Assembly: GCA_022013685.1 (NCBI GenBank)
Contig: JAKLPV010000085.1
Location: 93,858 to 157,857 of the forward strand
Direction of reading: 5' to 3'
Length of the DNA stretch: 64,000 nt
DNA from: Anaerolineae bacterium
GTDB lineage: Bacteria > Chloroflexota > Anaerolineae > Anaerolineales > Villigracilaceae
The notes beneath the pieces were generated by a model. That model worked only from the letters and a program-made list of their open reading frames with translations, was not told where the DNA came from and made no database searches. Positions 25,204 to 33,388 of the stretch are shown here, piece after piece. The translations under genes and the position numbers were made by a program. The stretch's first letter is position 1. Every line of letters starts with the position of its first letter.

Positions 25204-28200
25204 ATGAAAACAAACAATAAATCCTGTTTTGGGGGCATGTTGATTGTACTGGTTCTGTTGGGCATCTTTGCCCTGATTGGGCAGGGTACCTACATGATCG
25301 GACGTCAGAACAACCTCCAGTCGCGCCCGCTGGTGCTGATTCACAGCCCGGTCAACCACGAACAAATTATCAGCGGGGAGGCGGTCAGCATCCATGCCAC
25401 GGCGCGTTCGAAGCGCGGCGTCAGCCGCATGGAATTGTGGCTGGACGACCGGCTTTTCGCCGTCCAGCCAGCCGCCGAGGCCGGGGCGCAATCTCCCTTC
25501 GTGCTGAACGAACGCTGGCTGGCGACGGTCAGCGGGCCGCATGTCGTTCAGGTGCGCGCGGTCTCTGCCAACGGGGTCGAAGGCCAGGCTACGATCACGA
25601 TTGAAATCTCAGAAAGCGCGCAGATGCCCACGCATACCGTCGCGGAAGGTGAGACTTTTGCAACGGTAGCCGAAGAATTTGGCCTGACTCCCGAAGAACT
25701 TGCCGCGCTCAACCCCGACACCAGCCCCAACGCCCTCGCTCCCGGTGACAGCCTGACCGTTACCGAGGACGCAGGAGATGCTGAAGAGGACGGTTCCCCG
25801 CCTGCCGCGCCAGATGTTCCGCCAACGGATGACGCCGCCCCGCCTGAAGCGGATGCGCCCGAGCCGGGCAGTTTCTTCGAACTGGGAACTTTCTTCGGCG
25901 TTTACGAGATTTTTGACCCGGCCTCGAGCGCCCCGATTGAACTGCGCCTGGAAGTGCTCAGTCTGGAGACTTCGCAAGCCTATGATAATTTGCACTGTTA
26001 TATCGGCGTGGGCGATAGCCTGCCACTATGGTACCCGGATGTCGATTTCAACCAGTTGACCGACGAGTCGTTTGCCCTGACCGACTCGGGCTGGAACGTG
26101 GGCGATTCCTACGCGGGTGCAAATGCCCCGCTCTTTGCCTGGCCGGGCAACCAGCCTTTACCCTTTAGCATCGAATGTGTCGGCGTGCTGGGCGGCGTCG
26201 AAGCGGTTCCAGCCGGAAGCCTGGCGTTGACGGTTCCGCCCGAGGCCTGGGACGGGATCACTCGAACGGAAGCCAGCGGCGGGGAGGGCGCATCCTTCCA
26301 AATCCAGTATCGCATCCTGCGCGCCGATTCTGTCCCGCACGGCATCCCGATGTTCATCGACCCCTCCATGACCGCCCCCAGCAACCTGTGGATCGAAGAC
26401 CGGCGCTACGCCTTGCACTGGGACTACGAACCGCGCCCAGACGAACCGGGAATCGAGGGCTTCCGCATTTACCTGAACGGAACCCTGCAATGGTCCGTGC
26501 GCGGCAGCAATGTGCGCCAGAGCGATATTCCGCCGGAGTGGTTCCACCCGCCCTGCGGCGACGAATACCAGTTGAGCGTTTCGGCGTATCGCTATGGGCA
26601 TCCCGATGGCCCCGAATCGGTGCTGGCCATGCCGCCGGTTAGCATTGTCACCCCGCCCGACCAGTGCCAGAAGAGGATTGAGATTACCTTCCTATCCCTG
26701 CGCACTTCTGAACTGGGTGGTGACGTTGACAGTGATGAAAGTCATGGCGACGTTGGCTCGATTTATGGCAGTTTCTACGCCAACGAACAGGAATTCTCGA
26801 TCGACACCCGCTCATCTGAAAGATATGGTTTGGATGTGCCCAATGGCTTTTCAGATAACACCCTTTACAACTTCAGCGATTTCGCAACCAATATCCGCTG
26901 GCATGCTACGGGCAGCCCCACCATGCTGGTCGATCTTGCGCCCGACGGCACCTTCCAATTTGGGTACAATATCATGGATCACGACTGGGGACGCTGCCGC
27001 CACTCAAATGACAGTGGTTGCGATGACCTCGTTTGCGAAGCGCAATCGTTTATCTACCCGGTCTCTAACAGTCCCGAACTCGACGCCCCTCACGAAACAA
27101 CACTCACGTCCGAAAATGATCGCTGTCAACTGACGGTACGGTTTGGACCGGCGCCGGGCAGCATCGTTGGCGTGGCCGGTGACGCCCCGGCGCTGCCGCT
27201 GCTGAACGTCAGGAACTACCGCATCGAGGATGCCACCAACACCATCCACTATGAAATTGAGAATTCTGGCAGTGGCACCTGGCCGACCCAGCCTCTTGAA
27301 CTGTGGTACACCGACCGCGAAGGCAACCGTCTCGACAGCCAGCGCCTTGACGATTTCAGGCTTGACCCCGGTCAGTCACTCGCCATGGAATACGCCAGCC
27401 GCTTCAACCCGCCGGATGTGTGCGTCGTGCTCGACCCCAACAACGCCATGCTTGAAAGATTTGAAGCCGAAGAAATTCTTGGCACTGTGCGCAGGTTCTG
27501 CCTCGGGCAGCCAGACCTGGTGATTACGGATGTCGAGTACGACCCGCAGCATTCATTCCTGGTGGTCAATATCCAGAACATTGGCGAACATGAGCTGGTC
27601 AGCCGCGATGTTGATATCGAGATTCGCAGAGTGGCCGCGGGCACAACCATCCTGTCTGTCACCAGGTCGGTTGTCCATCTCAGGCGCTACGGCAGCCTGC
27701 CGGTGGTAATCCCCGTCACCGCTGAACAAAGGGAAATCCTTCTACATGGCTATCGGGTGATTGTCGACCCCCAAAACCGGATCACGGAAAGAAATGAAGA
27801 CAACAACGAGTATCGGGTGGCCGGATCAACCCAGTACTGGGTTACTTGGCATCGCGGCTGCACGGATGGCTATGTGGTCGGCCTGCAAAACGATGTCCAC
27901 ATGCGCTTGGATGCGAGCCTGCTTGGAGGCCTCGGTGAACAAACTCTCTTTACCTGGCATGCCCCCGAAGTGACCGGATTCTCAACCTTTGGGCATAAAT
28001 GCTGGGGCCATGACCACCCGGAGAGCGATCCCACCTACTTCTCGGATCGCTTTTTCCTGGCTGGCGACCAGCAGCTCAAGATCCGCATCTCGACCGTGGT
28101 TAACGCCGGTGCAGAGCGCTACGGCGTGGGCGCATTTGAAGCGATTATCTCTCCCGACGGCCCTTATGGCGCTTTTGTGGATGGTTTCTCGCCCACTTGC

Positions 28201-28323
28201 GATGCGAGTTGGGATGATACTGGCTACTATACACCCGTCTACCACTACCCCGGCGAGAGATACCGCCCCGACCCTGGCCGCTGGTCGACCTTGTTCAAAG
28301 TCTGCCGTGTGACTGACTATTAG
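25204..28323 (+). CDS. large exported protein with Ig-like, LysM and CARDB domains
   Basis: 1039 residues. An N-terminal membrane anchor (MLIVLVLLGIFALIGQG) precedes an Ig-like unit (~45-135) matching the N-terminal unit of the preceding lipoprotein. A LysM domain follows (HTVAEGETFATVAEEFGLTP, ~140-185), then an acidic Pro-rich linker and several beta-rich units. Around residues 770-890 are CARDB-type repeats (PDLVITDVEYDPQHSFLVVN). LysM suggests glycan or peptidoglycan binding. It lies 10 bases downstream of the lipoprotein gene, so this is one cell-surface operon with the two-component genes. Confidence 0.78.
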   Translation: MKTNNKSCFGGMLIVLVLLGIFALIGQGTYMIGRQNNLQSRPLVLIHSPVNHEQIISGEAVSIHATARSKRGVSRMELWLDDRLFAVQPAAEAGAQSPFVLNERWLATVSGPHVVQVRAVSANGVEGQATITIEISESAQMPTHTVAEGETFATVAEEFGLTPEELAALNPDTSPNALAPGDSLTVTEDAGDAEEDGSPPAAPDVPPTDDAAPPEADAPEPGSFFELGTFFGVYEIFDPASSAPIELRLEVLSLETSQAYDNLHCYIGVGDSLPLWYPDVDFNQLTDESFALTDSGWNVGDSYAGANAPLFAWPGNQPLPFSIECVGVLGGVEAVPAGSLALTVPPEAWDGITRTEASGGEGASFQIQYRILRADSVPHGIPMFIDPSMTAPSNLWIEDRRYALHWDYEPRPDEPGIEGFRIYLNGTLQWSVRGSNVRQSDIPPEWFHPPCGDEYQLSVSAYRYGHPDGPESVLAMPPVSIVTPPDQCQKRIEITFLSLRTSELGGDVDSDESHGDVGSIYGSFYANEQEFSIDTRSSERYGLDVPNGFSDNTLYNFSDFATNIRWHATGSPTMLVDLAPDGTFQFGYNIMDHDWGRCRHSNDSGCDDLVCEAQSFIYPVSNSPELDAPHETTLTSENDRCQLTVRFGPAPGSIVGVAGDAPALPLLNVRNYRIEDATNTIHYEIENSGSGTWPTQPLELWYTDREGNRLDSQRLDDFRLDPGQSLAMEYASRFNPPDVCVVLDPNNAMLERFEAEEILGTVRRFCLGQPDLVITDVEYDPQHSFLVVNIQNIGEHELVSRDVDIEIRRVAAGTTILSVTRSVVHLRRYGSLPVVIPVTAEQREILLHGYRVIVDPQNRITERNEDNNEYRVAGSTQYWVTWHRGCTDGYVVGLQNDVHMRLDASLLGGLGEQTLFTWHAPEVTGFSTFGHKCWGHDHPESDPTYFSDRFFLAGDQQLKIRISTVVNAGAERYGVGAFEAIISPDGPYGAFVDGFSPTCDASWDDTGYYTPVYHYPGERYRPDPGRWSTLFKVCRVTDY

Positions 28324-28344
28324 AGATACCACAAAGGAATCGAA

Positions 28345-29811
28345 ATGGAAAAAAAGCGATTGATCCTGCCCTTGGTCATGCTCCTGCTCTCCGGCCTGGC
28401 TTGCACCTTCGGCCAGCCCCCCGCGGATCAGATTTCCCCCAGCCTGCCTCCGTCAACCGAGGCCGGTCCAACCTCCCCGGCATCCGCCGCCCCGCTGCCG
28501 CCGCCCGCCGACCCTGGAGCTGTTATCCAGCCTGAAGAGTTGGAATACCTGGGCGCCTTTCGCCTGCCCGATGACGGTGACCGCCCGCGCACCTTTGAAT
28601 ACGGCGGCAACGCCATGACCTTCCGCCCCGGCCCGGATTTGGAGAACGACGGTTTCCCCGGCAGCCTGTTCATCACAGGCCACGACCGCCTGGCCTACGG
28701 TGAGTTGACGGACGGCAGCCAGTTGGCCGAAATCAGTATTCCAGCCCCGGTTCGGGGGCAACTGGATGCGCTCAATACAGCCGAATTCGTGCAAGGCTTT
28801 CAGGATGTTGCCGCCGGGCACTTTCGCGGCCTGGACGAGATTCCACGCATTGGGCTGGCTTATCTCGACCATCCCGCCACCGGCCCAAAACTGCACCTGG
28901 CCTGGGGCCAGCACATGCCCCCCGACCCGCCTGCCGCCAGCCACGGTTGGATAGAGCCTGATCTGTCTGCGCCAGATTTTCAGGGCGAGTGGTTTATTGG
29001 CAATCAGGATACCAACAGCATCAACGGCTATTTGTTTGAAATTCCCCCTGCCTGGGCCGACTCTTATACCAGCGGCAGGCCGTTGGCAACCGGTCGTTCC
29101 CGTGATGGCGGCTGGTCGGGCATGGGGCCGGCCCTGTTTGCCTACCAGCCCTGGGTTGATTCCAACGGCTCACCCGCCGCGAATGGCACACGCCTGGATG
29201 AAACTGTCCTGTTGCAATACGAGAGTTCGTACAATACCCCCAACATCGAACGCGCCCTGAACGGTTACCAGCACCCCGACGAATGGGAGGGCGGCGCCTG
29301 GCTGACTTCCCCAAGCGGTCAATCAGCAGTAATCTTTGCCGGAACAAAAAGCGTTGGCGAGAAATACTGGTACGGCTTTGCCAACCCTGCCGGGACGCAG
29401 GTTCCCTGTGTTGCTGGCGATTTTGTCGGCCAGTTCCAGGTCTGCTCCCTGGCAGATGGTTCCCCCTGTCCGCCTGCCGACCTGGTTGAATGCTCCGGCC
29501 ACAACGATTTTCGCGGCTGGTGGAGTACCCGCTTTGAAGCCCAGATCATCTTTTACGACCCATCTGACCTGGCGCGGGTGGCTGCCGGGCAGATCCAAGC
29601 CTGGGAGCCGCAGCCTTATGCGATCTTGAGTCTGGAGTCGGTCTTGTTCCACAACCCGGCAGGTATCGAAGCCGAAATGCTTGGTGTGGGCGACCAGCGC
29701 CGCTTCCGCATCGGCGATGTGGCCTTTGACCGCACCAACGGCCTGCTGTACGTGCTGGAATTATTCGCTGACGGAGCCAAACCGGTTGTGCATACCTGGC
29801 GGGTGAAGTAG
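28345..29811 (+). CDS. lipoprotein of unknown function
   Basis: 488 residues. The signal peptide has the lipobox LSGLAC (Cys 20), followed by a Pro/Ser/Ala-rich tether (residues ~25-55). The globular part begins LEYLGAFRLPDDGDRPRTFE and has many Trp, Gly and Asp residues, suggesting a beta-propeller-like fold, with a DxxGGWSGMGPALFAYQPW stretch near 255. No catalytic motif was recognised. It ends the plus-strand surface-protein operon and meets the Rieske gene convergently with a 2-base gap. Confidence 0.75.
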   Translation: MEKKRLILPLVMLLLSGLACTFGQPPADQISPSLPPSTEAGPTSPASAAPLPPPADPGAVIQPEELEYLGAFRLPDDGDRPRTFEYGGNAMTFRPGPDLENDGFPGSLFITGHDRLAYGELTDGSQLAEISIPAPVRGQLDALNTAEFVQGFQDVAAGHFRGLDEIPRIGLAYLDHPATGPKLHLAWGQHMPPDPPAASHGWIEPDLSAPDFQGEWFIGNQDTNSINGYLFEIPPAWADSYTSGRPLATGRSRDGGWSGMGPALFAYQPWVDSNGSPAANGTRLDETVLLQYESSYNTPNIERALNGYQHPDEWEGGAWLTSPSGQSAVIFAGTKSVGEKYWYGFANPAGTQVPCVAGDFVGQFQVCSLADGSPCPPADLVECSGHNDFRGWWSTRFEAQIIFYDPSDLARVAAGQIQAWEPQPYAILSLESVLFHNPAGIEAEMLGVGDQRRFRIGDVAFDRTNGLLYVLELFADGAKPVVHTWRVK

Positions 29812-29813
29812 AG

Positions 29814-30806
29814 TCACTCGCGTTTTTCTCCAGATTCAATCAACTCACGGCGGATTTTACGGTAGGCGATGATCGGCCCGTCACCGGGGATGAGCTTTTC
29901 GCCAATATCCAGATCAGAGCGCAGTGGCCGCTGGGTAATGACGACCGGCCTGTCCTGCCGTTCTATAACAAAGTTGCCAATTTTGCCAAAAAACTCATTG
30001 ATCTGGCGCAGCACTGGTGTTTTGATCTTGTGATAATAACGCAGGTACATGAGCGTGTTTTCGTTGTCAATCGGGGCAAAAGCCACCAGCACACGGATGT
30101 CTTCCGCGATCCAGTTGTGCCATAAGTTGGGGTAAATAAATTGCAAAAAAGGGTGACGTGTCGGTTCAGGCAGTTCCGCTGCCCGGCGTGGCTTTTGGCC
30201 CTCATCTTTTTCGTTGAAAACCCACAAGTCGAGCAGGGTTTGACCTTCGACTGGCTGGCTGACTTTTGTCAGCGGGCCATTGACCAGCATCTTGCCTCCG
30301 CGCCCGATGGTGGTGCGGTGGACAAAGGGCAGGTGTACCACATCCAACTGGTTCTCAATGGCGCGCGAATAATGTGTCGCCCAGGGGTCGCGCAGGGTGG
30401 CATAGACAAAATCTGGCCCGATGGCCTCGAAAAACGGCAGCGGCGGGTAGGTTTCACGCCCATTGCCCCACCAGATGTAAACAAACCCGTGCGCCTCGCG
30501 GGTTTCATAGGCGTGCGCTCTCATCGCTTTGGGCGGCTCGGCGTTCCTGCCGTTGGCCGGAATATAGGTGCAGGCACCGCTTTGGTCGTACTCGAAACCG
30601 TGAAATGGGCATTGAATCGCATCCCCTTTGACACCTCCAATCGAAAGTGCCACTCCGCGGTGTGGACACAGATCGCTCATCACCGCAGCTTTGCCCGCGC
30701 TGTCACGCCAGGCGACCATCTTCTCGCCCATGCGCGTCACGCCAATTGGCTTGCCCATTTTGATCTCATTTGATTCGAGGATGACATACCACTGGTTTTG
30801 AATCAT
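29814..30806 (-). CDS. Rieske non-heme iron oxygenase (aromatic ring-hydroxylating type)
   Basis: 330 residues from the ATG at 30806 (GGAGAG upstream; two upstream in-frame ATGs lack one). The Rieske centre is CPHRGVALSIGGVKGDAIQC followed by PFHGFEYD, i.e. C-x-H...C-x2-H (residues ~45-68). The mononuclear iron site is ENQLDVVHLPFVHRTT (His-His with the bridging Asp, ~150-165). Relatives are oxygenase alpha subunits of the VanA/CAO class acting on aromatic or cyclic substrates. No reductase gene adjoins it. The substrate is unknown. Confidence 0.88.
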   Translation of the reverse strand: MIQNQWYVILESNEIKMGKPIGVTRMGEKMVAWRDSAGKAAVMSDLCPHRGVALSIGGVKGDAIQCPFHGFEYDQSGACTYIPANGRNAEPPKAMRAHAYETREAHGFVYIWWGNGRETYPPLPFFEAIGPDFVYATLRDPWATHYSRAIENQLDVVHLPFVHRTTIGRGGKMLVNGPLTKVSQPVEGQTLLDLWVFNEKDEGQKPRRAAELPEPTRHPFLQFIYPNLWHNWIAEDIRVLVAFAPIDNENTLMYLRYYHKIKTPVLRQINEFFGKIGNFVIERQDRPVVITQRPLRSDLDIGEKLIPGDGPIIAYRKIRRELIESGEKRE

Positions 30807-30823
30807 TGCGCTCTCCATCAAAG

Positions 30824-30874
30824 AATTGTATTTTTCTTCACAATTGTATATCTTTTTCCGGTTAGAATACAATT
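30824..30874. promoter_or_regulatory. divergent promoter region with AATTGTA repeats; likely leaderless start
   Basis: AATTGTA occurs at 30824-30830 and 30842-30848, and inverted (TACAATT) at 30868-30874. TAGAAT at 30863-30868 is a good -10 for the plus strand. It places the start of transcription at or next to the ATG at 30875, where no Shine-Dalgarno exists, so that mRNA may be leaderless. Confidence 0.5.
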
Positions 30875-31747
30875 ATGAAACGTTACTGGTGGATATTCCC
30901 TTTACTTTTTACTTTTGCCTGCCTGGGCCTGTTTGTCTATTTTTATTATGCCAGCCGCCCGGCCATGGTCGAGATGCGCGATGAGATTTATCCTGGCGTC
31001 ACCTATTACCGGCGGGTTCATTACTTGCCGCGCACCATGGTTGCCCATATCGTGACGGTTGATTTGCGCGTGAGTGGTGTGGATGTGTTCGTCACGCCGC
31101 CAGATCGGCGCGGACGGGAGGCTGATTCCGCGCTGGATGCGCGTTCCACCTCCCAGTTCGCCCGCGAATTTGGGGTCCAGGTTGCCATTAACGGAGATGG
31201 GTTTACGCCCTGGTGGTCCAACACTCCCTGGGATTATTATCCGCGTGTGGGTGAGCCGGTCAGCCCGTTGGGTTTTGCCGCTTCGCGCCGGTTGCAGTAT
31301 GGCTCGTCTGAGCGCAAATACCCGACATTGTATATCAACGAAAAAAAAGAAGCCTCTTTTGGCACAGCGATTGGAAAGGTACACACGGCAATTTCTGGCT
31401 TGAGTTGGCTGGTTCAAGATAAACAACCTGTTCCTGACCTGAACGATACCCGCACCGCCCCACGCACCGCCATTGGCCTGGACGGCCCCGGTACCCGCCT
31501 GATCCTGATCGTGGTCGATGGCCGCCAGCCCTTGTACAGTGAGGGCGTCACCGTCCAGGAAATGGCCGATCTGATGATTTTCTACGGCGGCGACAATGCC
31601 ATTAACCTGGATGGCGGCGGCTCGTCCACGATGGTCATCCAGGACCCTGCGACGGGCGAGTACAGGGTGATGAACTCGCCAATTAATTTCATCTGGGGAC
31701 GCGAAAGACCGGTAGCCAACCATTTTGGCGTCTTTGCAGCGCCGTAA
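30875..31747 (+). CDS. phosphodiester glycosidase-family protein (NAGPA/DUF2233 type)
   Basis: 290 residues. An N-terminal membrane anchor (residues ~5-25) leads to an exported domain. FGVQVAINGDGFTPW, PRTAIGLDGPGTRLILIVVD and NAINLDGGGSSTMV are the conserved blocks of the family that includes the uncovering enzyme N-acetylglucosamine-1-phosphodiester alpha-N-acetylglucosaminidase and YomE/YadQ-type bacterial glycosidases. It likely cleaves a sugar phosphodiester in cell-surface glycans. It has no ribosome binding site and a -10 box six bases upstream. Confidence 0.87.
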   Translation: MKRYWWIFPLLFTFACLGLFVYFYYASRPAMVEMRDEIYPGVTYYRRVHYLPRTMVAHIVTVDLRVSGVDVFVTPPDRRGREADSALDARSTSQFAREFGVQVAINGDGFTPWWSNTPWDYYPRVGEPVSPLGFAASRRLQYGSSERKYPTLYINEKKEASFGTAIGKVHTAISGLSWLVQDKQPVPDLNDTRTAPRTAIGLDGPGTRLILIVVDGRQPLYSEGVTVQEMADLMIFYGGDNAINLDGGGSSTMVIQDPATGEYRVMNSPINFIWGRERPVANHFGVFAAP

Positions 31748-31773
31748 CCAGCATCACACACAAAGGAGCTTGC

Positions 31774-32490
31774 ATGTCTGAAGAGTTACGCACCATGGTC
31801 GAAATCGGCTTCAATATTCTATATCTGATTGTCATCTGGGTTATGGTTATTCTGATGACGCGCCGCCTGGGCGGGGTTGATAAGAAACATCATCGCGTGG
31901 CAAATCTTTTCCGTTGGGCGTTTTTGCTGCTGGCGGTTGGCGACACCGGCCATGTCGGTTTCCGTGTGCTGGCCTATGCCCGGGGCGGTCTGGAACAGAA
32001 CGGCTTGCTGGTCGGCCTGGGCGCGCTGGCGACGGCCGTGACTGTTACCCTTTTCTATGTGCTCATGCTTTATATCTGGAAGGAGCGTTATCATGCTTCT
32101 TTTGGTTGGTTCGAGTACCTGCTCTTGGGCTCCGTGCCTGTCCGTTTTCTGGTGATGGCTTTCCCGCAGAATGAGTGGGGCAGCGTGGTGACGCCGGCTT
32201 TTTGGGGCCCACTTCGAAATATTTTTCTGATGATCCTTGGGTTGGGTGTCTTGTTCCTGATCTTGCGCGATGCGCTCAAAGCCAAAGATCGTTTGTTTCG
32301 CTGGATCGCGTATTGTATTTTCTTCTCGTACCTGTTTTATACCCCGGTCATCTTTTTTGTCCGTGAATTTCCGCTGGTGGGCATGTTGATGATCCCCAAG
32401 ACCATCATGTATGTGGCGATTGCTGTGCTGGCTTATTACGGTCTATGGCTAAAACCGGCCAGGAAAAAGCATAAACATCAACTGGCCTGA
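31774..32490 (+). CDS. seven-helix membrane protein, unknown function
   Basis: 238 residues with about seven hydrophobic helices and a basic C-terminus (KPARKKHKHQ). An excellent AAAGGAG precedes the ATG, 26 bases after the glycosidase-type gene, so the two are probably co-transcribed. Charged or polar residues inside helices (GDTGHVGFRVLAYARGG) may be functional. No family was recognised. Confidence 0.72.
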   Translation: MSEELRTMVEIGFNILYLIVIWVMVILMTRRLGGVDKKHHRVANLFRWAFLLLAVGDTGHVGFRVLAYARGGLEQNGLLVGLGALATAVTVTLFYVLMLYIWKERYHASFGWFEYLLLGSVPVRFLVMAFPQNEWGSVVTPAFWGPLRNIFLMILGLGVLFLILRDALKAKDRLFRWIAYCIFFSYLFYTPVIFFVREFPLVGMLMIPKTIMYVAIAVLAYYGLWLKPARKKHKHQLA

Positions 32491-32533
32491 TTTTTTAATG
32501 TCCCGGCTTCAAATATCGTGTAAAATGACACGC

Positions 32534-32551
32534 TGAAAGCAACGGCTTTCA
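32534..32551 (+). terminator. short hairpin downstream of the membrane-protein gene
   Basis: TGAAAGC (32534-32540) / GCTTTCA (32545-32551) with loop AACG. The T-run is absent, so it may instead be the top of the rnc leader. Confidence 0.35.
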
Positions 32552-32565
32552 ATAAATTCATTATA

Positions 32566-32621
32566 GGAACTACGTGGCCGCGAGCCATTGCGTAGACGAT
32601 GGCTCGCGCTCCCTGAGTTCC
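32566..32621 (+). promoter_or_regulatory. structured rnc leader, possible RNase III autoregulatory hairpin
   Basis: GGAAC (32566-32570) pairs with GTTCC (32617-32621). Inside it GCGAGCCAT (32580-32588) pairs with ATGGCTCGC (32599-32607). The two stems are separated by a symmetric 9-by-9 partly paired region. The hairpin ends 13 bases before the rnc ATG. In E. coli RNase III cleaves a hairpin in its own leader to lower its expression; the same here is inference. Confidence 0.6.
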
Positions 32622-32634
32622 GGGAGAAAATTAA

Positions 32635-33384
32635 ATGACTTTTCAAGAACCAAACACCGAGCGTTCTGGCCTGGAAAGCCCGGCCGAACTGTCCATGCGG
32701 TTGAAGCTGCCTTTTGACGACCTGCGCCTGCTCACCCGCGCCCTCACCCACAGCTCTTACATCAACGAACATGGCAATGCCGGCGATGACAATGAGCGCC
32801 TTGAATTTTTGGGCGACGCTGTTCTCGATTTTGTTGTTGGCGCTTATGTTTACAACCATTTTGTCGAAATGCGCGAGGGAGAGATGACTCGCATGCGTTC
32901 AGCGCTTGTCCGCACGGAGAGCCTGGCTCGCCTGGCGCGCAAACTGGACCTGGGCCGCGCCCTGCGCCTCGGGCGCGGCGAACTGCAAGGCGGAGGCCGC
33001 AACCGTGAGCCGTTGTTATGCGGCGCATTCGAAGCCGTGGTAGGGGCAATTTACCAGCACAAGGGCCTGGAAGCTGCCCGTGACTTTGTCCTGCCCCTGC
33101 TTCGACCCCTGGCAGACGAATTTTCTGTTGAAATGCCTGTCCTGACGGTTGACCCTAAATCGCGTTTGCAAGAGTGGTCGCAGCGCGAGGGGCTTGGCAT
33201 TCCCAAATACATCCCCACCATCGCGGAAGGTCCCGACCATGCCAAAACCTTTGTGGTTGAGGTCTATGTGGATGGCAAACTGTTTGGCACTGGTTCAGGA
33301 ACAAGCAAAAAAGACGCCAGCCAGTCTGCCGCCCAGAACGCCCTCGAAAACATCGACATGGATTCTGATGTGACCGGAAACTGA
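32635..33384 (+). CDS. rnc: ribonuclease III
   Basis: A double-strand-specific endoribonuclease for rRNA, leader and sRNA processing. The catalytic signature is DNERLEFLGDAVLDFVVG (residues ~42-60), with the second acidic cluster in LLCGAFEAVVGAIYQHKG (Glu, ~125). The C-terminal dsRNA-binding domain runs from DPKSRLQEWSQREG to SAAQNALENID (~172-243). 249 residues, normal. GGGAG lies upstream of the ATG. smc follows 4 bases after the stop, a conserved rnc-smc pairing. Confidence 0.96.
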   Translation: MTFQEPNTERSGLESPAELSMRLKLPFDDLRLLTRALTHSSYINEHGNAGDDNERLEFLGDAVLDFVVGAYVYNHFVEMREGEMTRMRSALVRTESLARLARKLDLGRALRLGRGELQGGGRNREPLLCGAFEAVVGAIYQHKGLEAARDFVLPLLRPLADEFSVEMPVLTVDPKSRLQEWSQREGLGIPKYIPTIAEGPDHAKTFVVEVYVDGKLFGTGSGTSKKDASQSAAQNALENIDMDSDVTGN

Positions 33385-33388
33385 ATCA

